64,000 bases of DNA from Tiliqua scincoides (taxonomy: Eukaryota; Chordata; Lepidosauria; Squamata; Scincidae). The notes below the pieces were generated by a model that searched no databases, had not been told where the DNA came from, and saw nothing but the letters and a program-made list of their open reading frames with translations. Shown here in pieces: positions 23,314 to 36,400 of this stretch. The position numbers and the translations under genes are program-made. The stretch is from the NCBI RefSeq assembly GCF_035046505.1, contig NC_089826.1, positions 80,362,254 through 80,426,253 of the forward strand, read 5' to 3'. Every line of letters begins with the position of its first letter. Positions within the stretch are counted from its first letter, which is position 1.

Positions 23314-24367
23314 CCTTAAAGGAATGCACATTAAAAAGGGATACACAAAAAGGGATACATTAAAAAGGGATACAAAAAGGGATTACAAGGAAAAAATACA
23401 TGTTGTATTTTTTATGCTATGCTTCTATTTCTTGACTGACAGCCCAATCCTATCCACACTTTCCTGGGAGTAAGCCCCATTGGTCAGTGTTTTTGCCATT
23501 AAATCAAACTTGTATGCTGCAAATATGCATACATATTTGGGAACGAGGAAGGACCCAATCCTACTCAACTTTCCAGAGCCAATCCTACCCACTCTTACCC
23601 AGGAGTAAGTCCCATTGACTATCATTGTTAAAAGAATATACAGAGTATCCTGTTAAAAGTACAGGTTTTTTAATATTTCCCCCAATGCAGTCACATACTA
23701 TGGGGAGCATCAAGTCTATTAAAAATAAAATCTTGAAATGGGGACCCACCTGAAATTGGCTCACGACCCACCTAGTGGGTCCCGACTCACAAGGACACAA
23801 AAAAGAGTTCTGCTGATTCATCTATTCCAGCATCCTGTACCTTTCACAAGGGGCAGCTCAGTGGGCACGCGCCCCTCCTGGGCTGGGAAGGAGGCACGGA
23901 CGGCCACTGCCTCATCTGCATGCGCGGAGACAGCGGCCAAGGGACAGGCACTGCTCCGCCCCCCCTCCGGCTACGCCACTGCTGGGCGATACTTGGGAGC
24001 TATCGTAGGTGGCCTGCTCCAGCTCAGGTGGACTATAGGAATGGGCTGCCTGTGTACTTCTGCAGTGGTCTCTCACTCACTCAAATTACATACTTCAACA
24101 GACATGCACAAATGACAAAAGAAGTACACCGTTATACAGAAATAACTATCCTTGCTTCCTATTTATAGCCAACCGTGCAGCAGACACGATGAATAAGTTG
24201 GTATTCTAAAGACTTTACTTCTTAGTCCTTCAGACTCACCCATGAATGAAGCTAGAGCTACACCACTTTCACTTTCTGTATTTCATGTCAGGTGTGGCTA
24301 CTGTGGTTCTACTGTCTATTATTAAAAAAAAAAAATCAACTCATTTCAATGAACAGCATAAATGTCT

Positions 24368-24373
24368 TTTATT
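24368..24373 (-). terminator. AATAAA overlapping the EVC stop codon
   Basis: The hexamer overlaps the TAA stop (24372-24374). It would give a very short 3' UTR if used; a more distal signal is possible and was not settled. Confidence 0.35.
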
Positions 24374-24456
24374 AACTGTTACATCTTTTCTCCAGTAGCT
24401 TCTTTGTATTTTTCACTGGGTCAGCCTCATCGCCTGGAAGACTCTGCAATTTAATT
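24372..24456 (-). CDS. EVC: EVC coding exon 21 with stop
   Basis: Residues 955-982 and TAA; reads [20 protein letters not shown] then NS. Resembles human EAGDSGNSKKMLKRRSNL (recalled). The other two frames stop sooner or show no similarity. Confidence 0.87.
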
Positions 24457-27400
24457 CTGACAAGAAAACATAGGAAAATTAGTTCACCTGGCTGTGAATC
24501 CATTAAAGGCCTTTCTTTTGCATAAAATGTAATATATTGTATGCTCAGTGTGATGACAGTAGAGTTATCAGTTTAGACCAGAAAATGTAACACAGAGCAT
24601 TTTAGGAGACTGCCCAACTTGATTTGCATAAATATTCAGAGTACTTCATTATTTTCCCCCCTACTCTTTCATTTCTGGACTGATTCTTGAAATGAAAAAG
24701 TAGAAGCATCGGCACCACATCCTACCTTTATTGTACCCCAACTGTACAAATGAACATTATTATGATAGCACAGAAGAGGGTGTGTATCAATAGCACTTTA
24801 TAATAAAGCATTCTTTACGGGGAAAGTGAATCCTGCATAGTTGCCCAGTATCAAGACAATGCAGGTGGTGGGTGTAGGTGGGATTCAGAAACCAGAATTT
24901 TGATCCATTCTGGATGGGGCTTGCGGTGCTCTAGTCTGTTCTGAAATTAATCCAATAGTACCTCAATTCTTGCCATGACATTCCCTATAGCTACCTTTCC
25001 CAGGGTTCCTGAGACTCCTTTGGTGCTGTGGTGAGCATACATCCTAGCATCTAGGGCAGCAACTTTCAACCAGCGCACCAGCAAAAGGTCTACAGTGTGC
25101 CGCAGGAGCTTGGAGCATAGCGATGGAAAATGGCTGAAAAAAACTTCCAGGTTCTGCAATTCTGTTTTTGGGGCAACTATCTGTAACAACAAATTGTTTG
25201 TCTCTCATCCTCCACTGGCTCTAAGGAAACAGTTGACCTAGAAGCAGAACCTGGAAGAGTCTTCCGGAAGCCAGAAGTGAAAATCACAAGAGGTGAAGAC
25301 CAGAAGAAAAATGTTGAAAATCACTGATGTAGGGACATGGAGCCAAATCCTATCCAATTTTCCAGCACCAGTGCAGCCATGCCAATGGGGCATGAGCTGC
25401 ATCCTGCAGTGAAGGTGCAATCATGGAGGCCTCCTCCAGGTAAGGGCTGCATTGCGGCTGCACCGGCCCTGGAAAGTTGGAAAGGATTGGGCCCTTAGTC
25501 CCTGCCGCCTTGTTCCTTAGAGCCTTCCCTGCCATCTCTTCAGCTCTGATAAGTTGCGCTAAATGGAGAGGAAGCAAGGACAGCACCTCCAGTTCAGAGT
25601 GTCTAAGCAATGTCTCCTCTGCATCCAATCCCGTGGGTGCCTGACAAAGTGCAGAGGCACAGGAAAGGCTCTATGTTATGGCAACACTCAAATGGGAGGT
25701 TTTTGATATTTGATTCAATTACTCTGGATTTGTTTTGGAATGAAATGGGGCAAAGTGTATCCTGCACCACCTAGACCAGGGGTGCCCAAACTCCGGCCTG
25801 GGGGCCACTTGCGGCCCTCAGGGGCATCCAATCAGGCCCTTGGGGAACTCCCAGTCTCCAATGAACCTCTGGCCCTCGGGAGGCTTGCTGGAGCCCATGC
25901 TGGCCCAATGCAACTGCTCTCAGCATGAGGACAACTGTTCGACCTCTCACCTGAGCTGTGGGATGAGGGTTCCCTCCACTGCTTGCTGTTTCATATCTGT
26001 GATGCAGCAGTGGCAGCAAAGGAAAGGTCAGCCTTGCTTTGTGCAAGGCCTTTTATAGTCCATGAGCTATTGCTAGACCTTCATTCAGTCATATAAGTTC
26101 CATCTCTACTAAATTCATTTATGTAAATTTATTCAAATTTTAAATGTAAATTAATTAATTTTTTCCCCGGCCCCCGGACACAGTGTCAGAGAGATGATAT
26201 GGCCCTCCTGCCAAAATGTTTGGACACCCCTGACCTAGACTGTTCTGCACAGTCCAACGCATTTTGCCCACCTGGAAGACTTTGATGCCTGGCTATGAGG
26301 AACATTGTCCTTTTTGTCACCATCAGCCCTCTCCTTTCTTTCTCTAGACTTGGGATCCATTTTTTTTGTTTTTTGTTTTCTTCCTAGAAGAAGCATAAAA
26401 AAAACAGAGTTGTAACTCACGGGGAACATCCATTCCCTTGACTGCAAATTATCATGCAAGCACCTGGGGCATGCCAGGCTGTTTTCGAAGAACAGTGCTA
26501 CTTTTTCTCAGGGGCTGAACTTTACAAGAAATATAGATGAATATTGTTTCCAGTGCAAGAATGCTGGTGTTGCTCCAGATGCATTTAAAATCAAACTCCC
26601 CCAAATGGCCTGACCTAGAGCTGTGCTCAGTAGCTCAGTAACAGAAAGTTGAAGACAGCAGAGCATGGAATGCTGATGAGAATGTGAACTAGAAATAGAA
26701 AATAGAGACTGGTCTGTTGAGCCTGCTGTTTGAGCATCAGGGTCACAGGGAAAGCACACCACGTGGTTAGAAAAACTCAGTTCTGCGCTACATAGCATGA
26801 AAGTGCTTAGGTTCTGAGCTGGCGGCCATTAATCTGAGTCCTTTCATGCTATACTATACAGTGAGAGAAAGCTGCAGGAGTGTGGGAAAAGAAAAGAAAA
26901 AAAGATGTCCTTTTGCCTTTCTACCTTTTGGAATCCTCTCCCCAGATGGCCCAAGCTATGCTTTTTTGCTCCTGTTCTAGGCTGGCTTAACCCATTTCTG
27001 CCCAGCCCACAGGTGTACACATTTGATCTCTGTTGCGTATATGCAACGTTGGGCAGAAATGGCTAACAACCTGAACAGGAGCAATCTTAAGGGCTGCACA
27101 CACAGCACAACGTTTTGTCGAAGTTTTCACTTGTTACAGTTGTTATTATTCAGAATATTTATACACTACTTTTCAACAAAAAAAAAAATTCACAAAGTGG
27201 TGAAAAAAAAATTTCACATAGTGGAAATGGAAAAGGTGCAAAAAAGAGTGACTGAAATGATTACTGGGCTGGGGCACCTTTCTTATGAGGAAAGGCTATG
27301 GCATTTGGGCCTCTTCAGCCTAGAAAAGAGGCGCCTGAGGGGGGAACATGATTGAGACATACAAAATTATGCATGGGAAGGATAGAGTGGATAGAGAGAT

Positions 27401-30400
27401 GCTCTTTACACACTCATAACCAGGGACATCCACTAAAATTGAGTACTGGGAGAGTTAGGACAGATAAAAGAAAATATTTCTTTACTTAGCATGTGGTTGG
27501 TCTGTGGAACTCCTTGCCACAGAATGAGGTGATGGCATCTGGCCTAGATGCCTTTAAAAGATTGGACAAATTTCTGGAGGAAAAATCCATTATGGTTACA
27601 AACCATAATGTGTATGTACAACCTCCTGATTTTAGAAATGGGCTATGTCAGATGCAAGGGAGGACACCAGGATGTAGGTCTCTTGTTATCTGGTGTGCTC
27701 CCTGGGGCATTTGGTGGGCCGCTGTGAGATACAGGAAGCTGGACTAGATGGGCCTCTGGCCTGATCCAGAGGGGCTGAAGCATCATCTTGCCCAATTAGC
27801 AGGAGTTTTAAATCTACAGTATATTAGCAACCATGTCTTTTAAAAATTCAAAAGAAGCAAGCAAAAGTTTCTAGAGTCACCTGATTTTACAGCTGATTCT
27901 AAAGGTAGTTTCTGAAAGGGGATGGCAATCCGGGCCATAGAGGCTAATTCAGTAAGGAAGTGCTGCTCGGCTTTCTGAAGGGAAAAGAAGACAGGAACGT
28001 GCCAGTACAGATTGGCAAAATAACTACCCAAAGTGAATCTTCCAATTCTACATCCCAATTCAGTGAAGAGATCTCTGTAACAAGAGTAATAGTATGCAGA
28101 GCATAGGGGCAGGACTGAAACTACTTTATCTGCTGGGAACTGGGGTGGGGTGTCATCTCAAATGCTCAGATTGTGCACCTGAGGGTCTGCCTCTCTTGGT
28201 GCGCCATTATTTCCCATTCTGATCCAGTTGCAACTCTATGCATGATTTCTGGAGAGGTTAGCAGTATTCCTAAATAATTCACAGACTAATCCCAACCTGT
28301 GCAGGCACAGCCAGGTCACATGGCCTACACTGTATACAGCACAGATTAGGAGATGGCTGGAGATCTTCTTGGGGTAAGGAGATATTTTTCCCCTTACTTT
28401 TCCACGAGTAACAACCCAGCCTCCTGTTATGAAGCTACTTGGATCTCTGCTAGTTGTGTAGCTGGTGGAAGTTCAAGCAGCCCAGTGTAATGCTGGCTGG
28501 CCCAGAAGGGGAGTGAAGATACACTCCACCAATCCTCCACCAGAGCTTGGAGACAGGACTGGGCTGCTACTGTTTTGATTGGGCTTTTGCAGTCTTTTCC
28601 ATGCTGGGCTCCGGAGGGGTCAGTGATGGATTTCCATGAAGGCAGGACTTCTCCCTTTCAACCCCCATTTACCATTAGTTCATTCTCTAGCTGGATTTCC
28701 AACTGGTTCAGGAGTAACATCTTCTGCTTCAGGGAAACCAAGCGAGCCTGTTGCTGGATGTCAAACCAAGCCCAAACTCTTTTTTGCTCCTGTAGTGCTC
28801 TGGTAAAACAATGCAACAAAATGTTATCTGATGGAGGTTCCTTCAAAGGTGTTCATATTCAAATACACATGGTGGATTTGTTGGGAGACAATGCTGGCTG
28901 GGCACTGTCAAGTAGAACAATGGCAATTCGTAAGTACAGGATTTGTTGTTTTTCTTTAAGTTGAAGCAGTGATGCATTCTTGCAACTTCCAGATCTTCCC
29001 TACCGGATCCAAGAACCTTCTTGGTTCAGCTTAAAGACAGCTGAGTTGTCAGATTCACAACACATGGGCTGTGGGGAGAAAATATGCAAAGTACATAAGG
29101 AGAAGCTGGGGATTTCATAGGTCCAACTCAGAATGTTGGCCATCTTGATTAAGTGTGAAAGTAGGAATCACTAGGGAAGAAGTTTGGGTCTGCAAGAGAC
29201 CTGGACATTCCTAATGGTCATTTATGTGTCAACTGTAACTGAATCCTAGTTGTACAAGTAGAAAAAAAACATAACAGAGATTAAGGGCCAAACTTCACCT
29301 TATGTTAAACCTATCATTGGCATCGATGGGCTTAAATTTGGTTAAAAAAATAGAAGCTGGATAAGGGCCCTAGGGATTTGGACCATGATGGACCATAGTG
29401 ATGCTCATCCCCCCCTGATCTGGATCAGGTTCCTTGCAGCTGCTATGTTGCAAAGGGAGAAGCACTTATTTATGCTAATTTGAACTTGGCCTTTGTGGAG
29501 TATGGAAGAGATGGTGAACCCAATCTGGATTCAGACCATGGCAGGGATAGACCCAAAACCTCTTATCCCCCTGTGATCCCTATCCACAGGGGGCCTAATC
29601 TGCTATTTTTGGAATAAAAATTCAGCCACTGCTGAATTTATTAGACAGCGCTAATGCCAGGTTCAATATAATGAAATGTGTTTGGTTCTTAGGTGTGTAA
29701 CTGCTGATAGCCATCAACATATCCTGAACAAATTAACAAGCATAGGGAGGAATTACACCCAAGGCTGAAGAACTGGTTCATGCAGCAGAGGTTTAGGCAA
29801 ATCAGACAAGCCATGGGAATATGGATCCAGACAATGCCACTTAAAAGAAGCTTCATTACAAAGAAAAAAAAAAGTCACACTTTTCCTTTCACAATTCTGA
29901 AGTTTGTCTAAAGCTACTCAATCCTAGACAACAAAAGCAATCAAACTGTATTAAGCAATGTTGTTGTTTGCTTTCACCTTTCCTGGCCTGCAGATGAAAC
30001 ATCCAGAGGGTCTTGATGGTCCCTTTGCTTACAATCCTGCCTCCTTTGACATCGATCATATTCTTTCCTTTCTGCAAAAAAAATCATTTCTGTAAAATCC
30101 TCCACTTGGATTCAGACAGTTGCATGAACCAGAGAGCCAGGCCCTCTCGGCTATGAATTATAATGATTAAGGCTTCAGATCAACTCAAAGAAAACCATCC
30201 TACACCCTTCATCCATCTAACTCTGTGTTGCCCATGTGAACTGGGACCCACTTTTTGGAATGACAATCTGTCAGGACCCACCAGAAGTGACTAGTCAATG
30301 GAACCACCCATTGACTAGCATTGTTAAAGGCATTTTCATAGTAGCCTGTTAAAAAGTACAGATCTGTAACATTTCCCTAAATGCAGTCACATACCATGGT

Positions 30401-33400
30401 AGCATAAAGTCTAATATATTATATACACACCAAAATAAATGGGGACCCACATGAAATTGAATCGCAACCCACCTAGTGGTTCCCAACCCATAGTTTGAGA
30501 GACACTGTTCTAGCTGACTTTATAAAGGGTTAGAAATTTTTTTTAAGACTTTTCCTAGAAGACTAGATGCAGGTCATTTTCCAGGAGCTTCCTATTTTTT
30601 GCTCAGCTTCCCAGAGTGTAAAGTGGCATGCAATAATAAAACATTAAAAACAATTAAAACAATAAATATAAGACAAACTCCAACAGATCACATACAAGCA
30701 ATTAAGATTACATTTAATTAAAATGCCACTTCATCATGTTAGCTATCAAACACCATCTTGAATTAAATGGTCTTAAGGCCCTGGTGAAAGATCTCCAAGG
30801 AGGGAACTGTTCTTAATTACAAGGGGAGGGAATGCCACGATCAAGATGCCACCACTGAGAAGGCCCTGTTCCTTGCTGCCATACCCCTCACCTCCATCAA
30901 TGGTGGCATGATTAAAAGGGTTGTCTCTGATGCCCTCAGAGGACAGGCTGGGTTACATCACCTCTTTGAGTTTTTAGAAAAGATGGAAGGAAGGAAGGAA
31001 GTCCCTCAAATACCCTGGTCCCAAGTTGAAGAGGGCTATGAAAGTCAAAACTAGCACCTTGTGCCCAGAAATGAACCGGCAGCCGGTGTAGGTGCTGAAG
31101 GAGCTGCCTGACTGCCTTCCCATCTTCCTCAGACACACCCATACAGCAGAGAGAGACAGAGACAGAGACAGAGACCAAGACCAGGCAGAGACAGAGAGTT
31201 TAAACAACCAAAGGAAAATATTTAACTGAGTTTTAGGCTAGGAGAAATGGTCTCAAGTAAGGAACCAGCAAGCTGCCATGCAGCATTTTTAAACTGCTAT
31301 ACTTTTAAACTAACTCAGCAATACACCAGATTTCTCTGGGATCTGGCCTTACCCTGAAAGGCTTTCAGTTCTGCATCCTCGTGATTTTCCTGGATTTTTC
31401 CTAGTTGTTCATAGTAGCCCTGCAGCAACCTGTTGATGCTGTTGCTGTTCACATACACACTCTCGACAACAGCTTCTTTCAGCCTTTCCTGCAAGACACA
31501 GTTCAAGGTACAATTCACCCAGGCAGGCGTGAAAGAAAACATTTTAGTCAAGTCAATTGGCGAGAGCTGACTAGGGAATTATTTCATACCTTCAAATTTT
31601 TCCTGTCATCTGTATAAAGTTTTGCAGCCTCCTGTCGAGCGTGCTGGACCAAGGCCCGGCCAATGGCTTGTTCCAGGTGCTGCTGAACAAACTGAAGATT
31701 TTCTTGCATTTCAGTAACTAACTGCTGGTGAAATTCAAGCCTTGTCTGCTGTATCTCGTTCTCCAACTTCTCCTCTTCTTCAGCAATGTGCAACTCCTTG
31801 TAAACAGATAAAACCATCATCCTTTTATGCAAACAGTAGCATAATATACTATCTATCAGAATCTGTATCAGTTCTTCAAAAATAGAACTTTCTAGACCAG
31901 TGGTTCCTGAAGTTTTTAGCACCGGGACCCACTTTTTAAAATGACACTCGGTCAAGACCTACCACGTTTTATAAGACTTTAAAAAAAAAGTTTAACTTTA
32001 CCAACCGCTCAAGCCTGTTTTAATCCTTTTTACTATGGTGGAGGGGGCTGCCTTCCAGAACATTTGTTGAGCACATTTGCCCACTTGTGAGTAAACACAC
32101 ATGTGGCTCAATTTGACTTTACGTAGGGCTCAATACTTCCTCCTCGAGAGTTTGGGGGGTTACATTCATCAGATCAGGACCATTCTCATGGTGTTACATG
32201 CCTCTCAGCCTTCCTTTCTGGAAGTGGACTGAGGCATGGCTGCCCTACTCATGAGTAAACACGCCTGTGCAGCTCACTTTCCATAGGGTTCAATACACTT
32301 GACAGCTATCAGCTTGTCAGTTTCAGGACCCACCAACAAAGAGGCTGCAACCCACTGGTGAGGTCCCAACCCACAGTTTGGGAAACACTGCTCTAGACAA
32401 TAGTGAGGTTTGCTAAATGCTGATTCATGAATATTCTGCCACTTCTGAACCATTTGGCAATTACTGGCAAAATAATTTGATTTTTATTGAGTCAACCTTG
32501 AGATTATTTCTCCTAAATTTGTCTCTTCAACTCATCTCCTTGCAAACTAGTTCATAATGTATCTTGGTGCCTGACTATGCATGGGGGGAGGAGAGGAAAT
32601 ATCCGCTGCAATGGAGCAAACTGACTTGGCCCAATCCTATGCATGTCTACTCAGAAGGAAGTAACATTATAGTCAAAGGGGCTTACTCCTTTGTAAGTGC
32701 AGATAGGATTGCAGCCTCAGTCAGTCTTGGGCTGGTGTATGGGAAGGCCCCACCTACTTCAGAAACTCCGCCTATCGTGGAACTTTCTGCCACCACGTCA
32801 ATTCCATACCTCTCTTCTGGAAGGCCCAACCCACTATCAAAGATTTTGGAGTCCATATGCATCATCACTATGTCTTTTTAGGACTAACAATGATCCCCTG
32901 TCGGCTCACTGATCTTAGCACTGGGCAGCTGAAAACACAAAGAGTGACACAATTGTGACTGAAGGAAAGCAAGCTAACAGGCCCATTCTACAGTTGCGAT
33001 TTTAGAGGTTCCTATAATCTAAATCAGTGATTCCCAAACTCCTACAGGGGAGCTGACAAAGAGGTAAGTCTTTGTGGGAGCAGGATGGAGGCAGCAGCTC
33101 CTGTGCTCATGGCGGCACCAGAAGCAAGGGGCTTTTACACTTACCCGGAGGCAGCACTGGCCTTCTGCAAAATCTGGGGGGCTCACAGCCCCCTCTGCAG
33201 GCTTCCATGCCGCTGTAAACAGCATTTATCTCCTATCAGAAGTCACTGCTCGTTTTAGTGCAAAAACCCGAAGTGGATTCCGATAGGAGATAAGCACTGT
33301 TTACAGCAGTGTGGAGACCCGCAAAGGGAGCTTTCAGCTCCCCCAGACCCTGCAGAAGGCCAGTGCTATCCTCCAGGTGAGTTTAAAAGCCCCGTGATCA

Positions 33401-36400
33401 CTGTGACATCATCGGGGCACTCATTTCTGGACCACTCCCCTTAAGGGGGAATGGCTCTCTTCCAGTTCCCTGGTGGGTCGCAACCAACCAGTTTGGGAAC
33501 CACTGATCTAAGTATTCTGGCCAGATGAACCCAAGGCTTATACAAGCTGAGAACTCTGGGATGGGCAAAGAAGCAAAAGACGAGCACCATTTCGTTCTGT
33601 CGTTTCCACTGTTGCTCATCAAAGCAATGAGAAGAGATCTGCTGCAGGATATGCCGCTCCTTTAGCTCCATAATAAAGCTTCTTTTCTGGGATATTCTCA
33701 GTTGGACCAGAGTATTTGTAATCAGCTGTCGGAGAGCCAGCCTTCTCAGGGCAGAGTTCAGCAAGAGCCTGTGGTTCTGCAGTATGTATTTAGAAGACCT
33801 GCACACAGATCACAATTGATCAACGGAGATCTAAGTGATGGTCCTGCCTGATGAATTGCTGGAACATGCAGAGCCATTGACAATCTTGGATTCTGAGCTG
33901 AATAATAAGACAAACTTTGTTCAAACCTGTTCTCTGCAACTCAGTATTTTACATTAATAACAGGAAAGGATAAGAGAACAGAAGAATATGACAACCAGAC
34001 ATTTTTTTTTGAAAGGATGGCCAGAGTTGAAGAACCATTCTTATTTCAGCAACAGTAGTGTAGCTGGGGAAGTGGGAACTTGGGGCCAGGTGACACAATG
34101 ACACCCTCCCCCCCACCCCGCATCATCACATCACTCCCCGCACCTGAGCAGACACCCCCCTCTCCTGTGCATGAATGGCCCTACACCCGGAAACAGCTCC
34201 ATTTGGAGCTGTATGAGGGCCAGAGTGGGCAGGAGAGCCCATTTTGTAGTGCTTCCATGCACCAAAACATAGATGCTGTCACCCTCCCCCATGGGAGCTG
34301 AAAACCTTCATTCTGTCATGGGAGGGTCAACTGACCCCCCTGCAGCCCCAACCGAGATATGCTACTGCAACAGGAGGGTTGAACTTGAAGCAGTGGTGTC
34401 ACTACTGGGGTGCAGGTTGCACTGGGTGATGCACACAGGGAGGGTGACACCACTACTGGCCAAAATTTTTTAAATCTTGGTATTTTTGAATAATACCATC
34501 ATATTATACATCATCCGATGTGGAATTTCTGCAGAATGCAATGAAACAAACTGCACTGAAATTTCTATATTCTGTCAAAAGTTAAAGGCAAAAAGCCAGT
34601 GGGGTGGAGCAATGGTACATCACTATATCCACCACCTGGCCTGTTGCCATGCCCACTGAATGGGAGGAGGTCCATCATGGGGGTGATGTGCTGACCTCCC
34701 ACATGGGGTGACACAAATCATAGTGATGCCATGGGGCTGAAGTACTGCAAATGAAAGGAGTTGCATTGTGCCATCACTTAACCCATTTCTGCCCCGCCCA
34801 CAGGTGTACACATTTGAACTCTGTTGCGTATGTGCAGCGTTGGGCAGAAATGCATTAAGATCAGCACAGTTCTGTGTAGGGGGAAGGTCTATTTCATGTC
34901 TGTGACAGGGACAGAAAAAAATTGGAATAGCGAGCAATGAAACCCAAAAGGAGGATTCAACAAGAGTGGAGTGAAGGCAGTCTTAAGAACATAAGAACAG
35001 CCCCACTGGATCAGGCCATAGGCCCATCTAGTCCAGCTTCCTGTATCTCACAGCGGACCACCAAATGCCCCAGGGAGCACACCAGATAACAAGAGACCTG
35101 CAAGGCCTCCTGGTATTGTAGTTTAAGAACATAAGAACAGCCCCACTGGATCAGGCCATAGGCCCATCTAGTCCAGCTTCCTGTATCTCACAGCGGCCCA
35201 CCAAATGCCCCAGGGAGCACACCAGATAACAAGAGACCTGCATCCTGGTGCCCTCCCTTGCATATGACATAGTCCATTTATAAAATCAGGAGGTTGAACA
35301 TACACACCATGGCTTGTAAACCGTAATGGATTTTTCCTCCAGAAACTTGTCCAATCCCCTTTTAAAGGCATCCAGGCCAGATGCCATCACCACATCCTGT
35401 GGCAAGGAGTTCCACAGACCAACCACACGCTGAGTAAAGAAGTATTTTCTTTTGTCTGTCCTAACTCTCCCAACACTCAATTTTAGTGGATGTCCCCTGG
35501 TTCTGGTGTTGTGTAAAGAGCATCTCTCTATCCCCTTTATCCTTCCCAATGCCATCACTTCCATTACAGACATGGCACTGATGGTCTCTTCTTTTGTGCC
35601 ATGCGCTTGAAGGAGGACAACACTCTGTTGCTTCAGACAAGACAGCAGCACAAATGGAAAAGGAGAGATGCCAGAGTAAGCCTAGGCACATTCACTCAGG
35701 AGTAGCCTTCACTGAACAAAAGGGGACGTCCTTTGGAGTTAGCATGCACAAGATCTGGTTGTAAAAGATGGCAGAACGGGGGTCTATAAATGTAAGATCA
35801 TCCTCTGGCATCCTTAGTGCAGAACAGACCATGCAGATGTTGTTGCAATTGTTAGTGGTTTAGCAATCGAGCTTAGACTATACTTACTCCTTGCTGAGTC
35901 CGCCTAATTTGTTCAACGCACACCAGACAATCTTCTCATTTGTTTCGGACAAACGATTCTGCATCGAAGCAGAGAAGGCATGTTCTTTCGTCCACAGCTA
36001 ATAAGGAGAGGGAGGTAAACAAAGATCCTCTAGTAAGGCTGATTTCCAGCACTTTTGCAGATGAATGTCGATGCATTACAGATGAAACTTATTCCAATGA
36101 GCACCACAAATTTCTTCATTGTCTGCTTCCCCACCTCTTCTGTCCTGTTGCTCAAGCATCCTTTCCTCCACCTGCCCTTCTGTCAGGTTCCTCTCTCCCA
36201 ATCTGCCTGCACTACACCATTCCTTGAATCACCTCCACTCTTTGTTTCCCACTGTTTAACTTCTGGGACTACTTCCCAGGCCTCAGTGAGCCCTGTAAAA
36301 ACATTCTTTATGCCTGAACTTGAAAAATGTGTTAATGGTTTCATAAATATGTACATAGCCCCTCAAACTCAAACAGACCTTTATTGGCATATAAAGTAGC

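Larger units (their letters stand above)
18111..24371. other. LAP3-EVC intergenic region
   Basis: About 6.3 kb without a gene: AT microsatellites, a retroposon tail, hAT and Harbinger-like MITEs (listed separately) and decayed copies of the cagtgtttctcaaac hAT family at 18179 and 23620-23790. Nothing coding is supported. Confidence 0.6.

Noticed and set aside
33441-33587. Extension of EVC exon 14 through the longer open frame
   Set aside because: Cutting at GTGCTC (donor at 33587) gives the exact residue spacing of human EVC; the extension has no similarity and runs into a hAT element.
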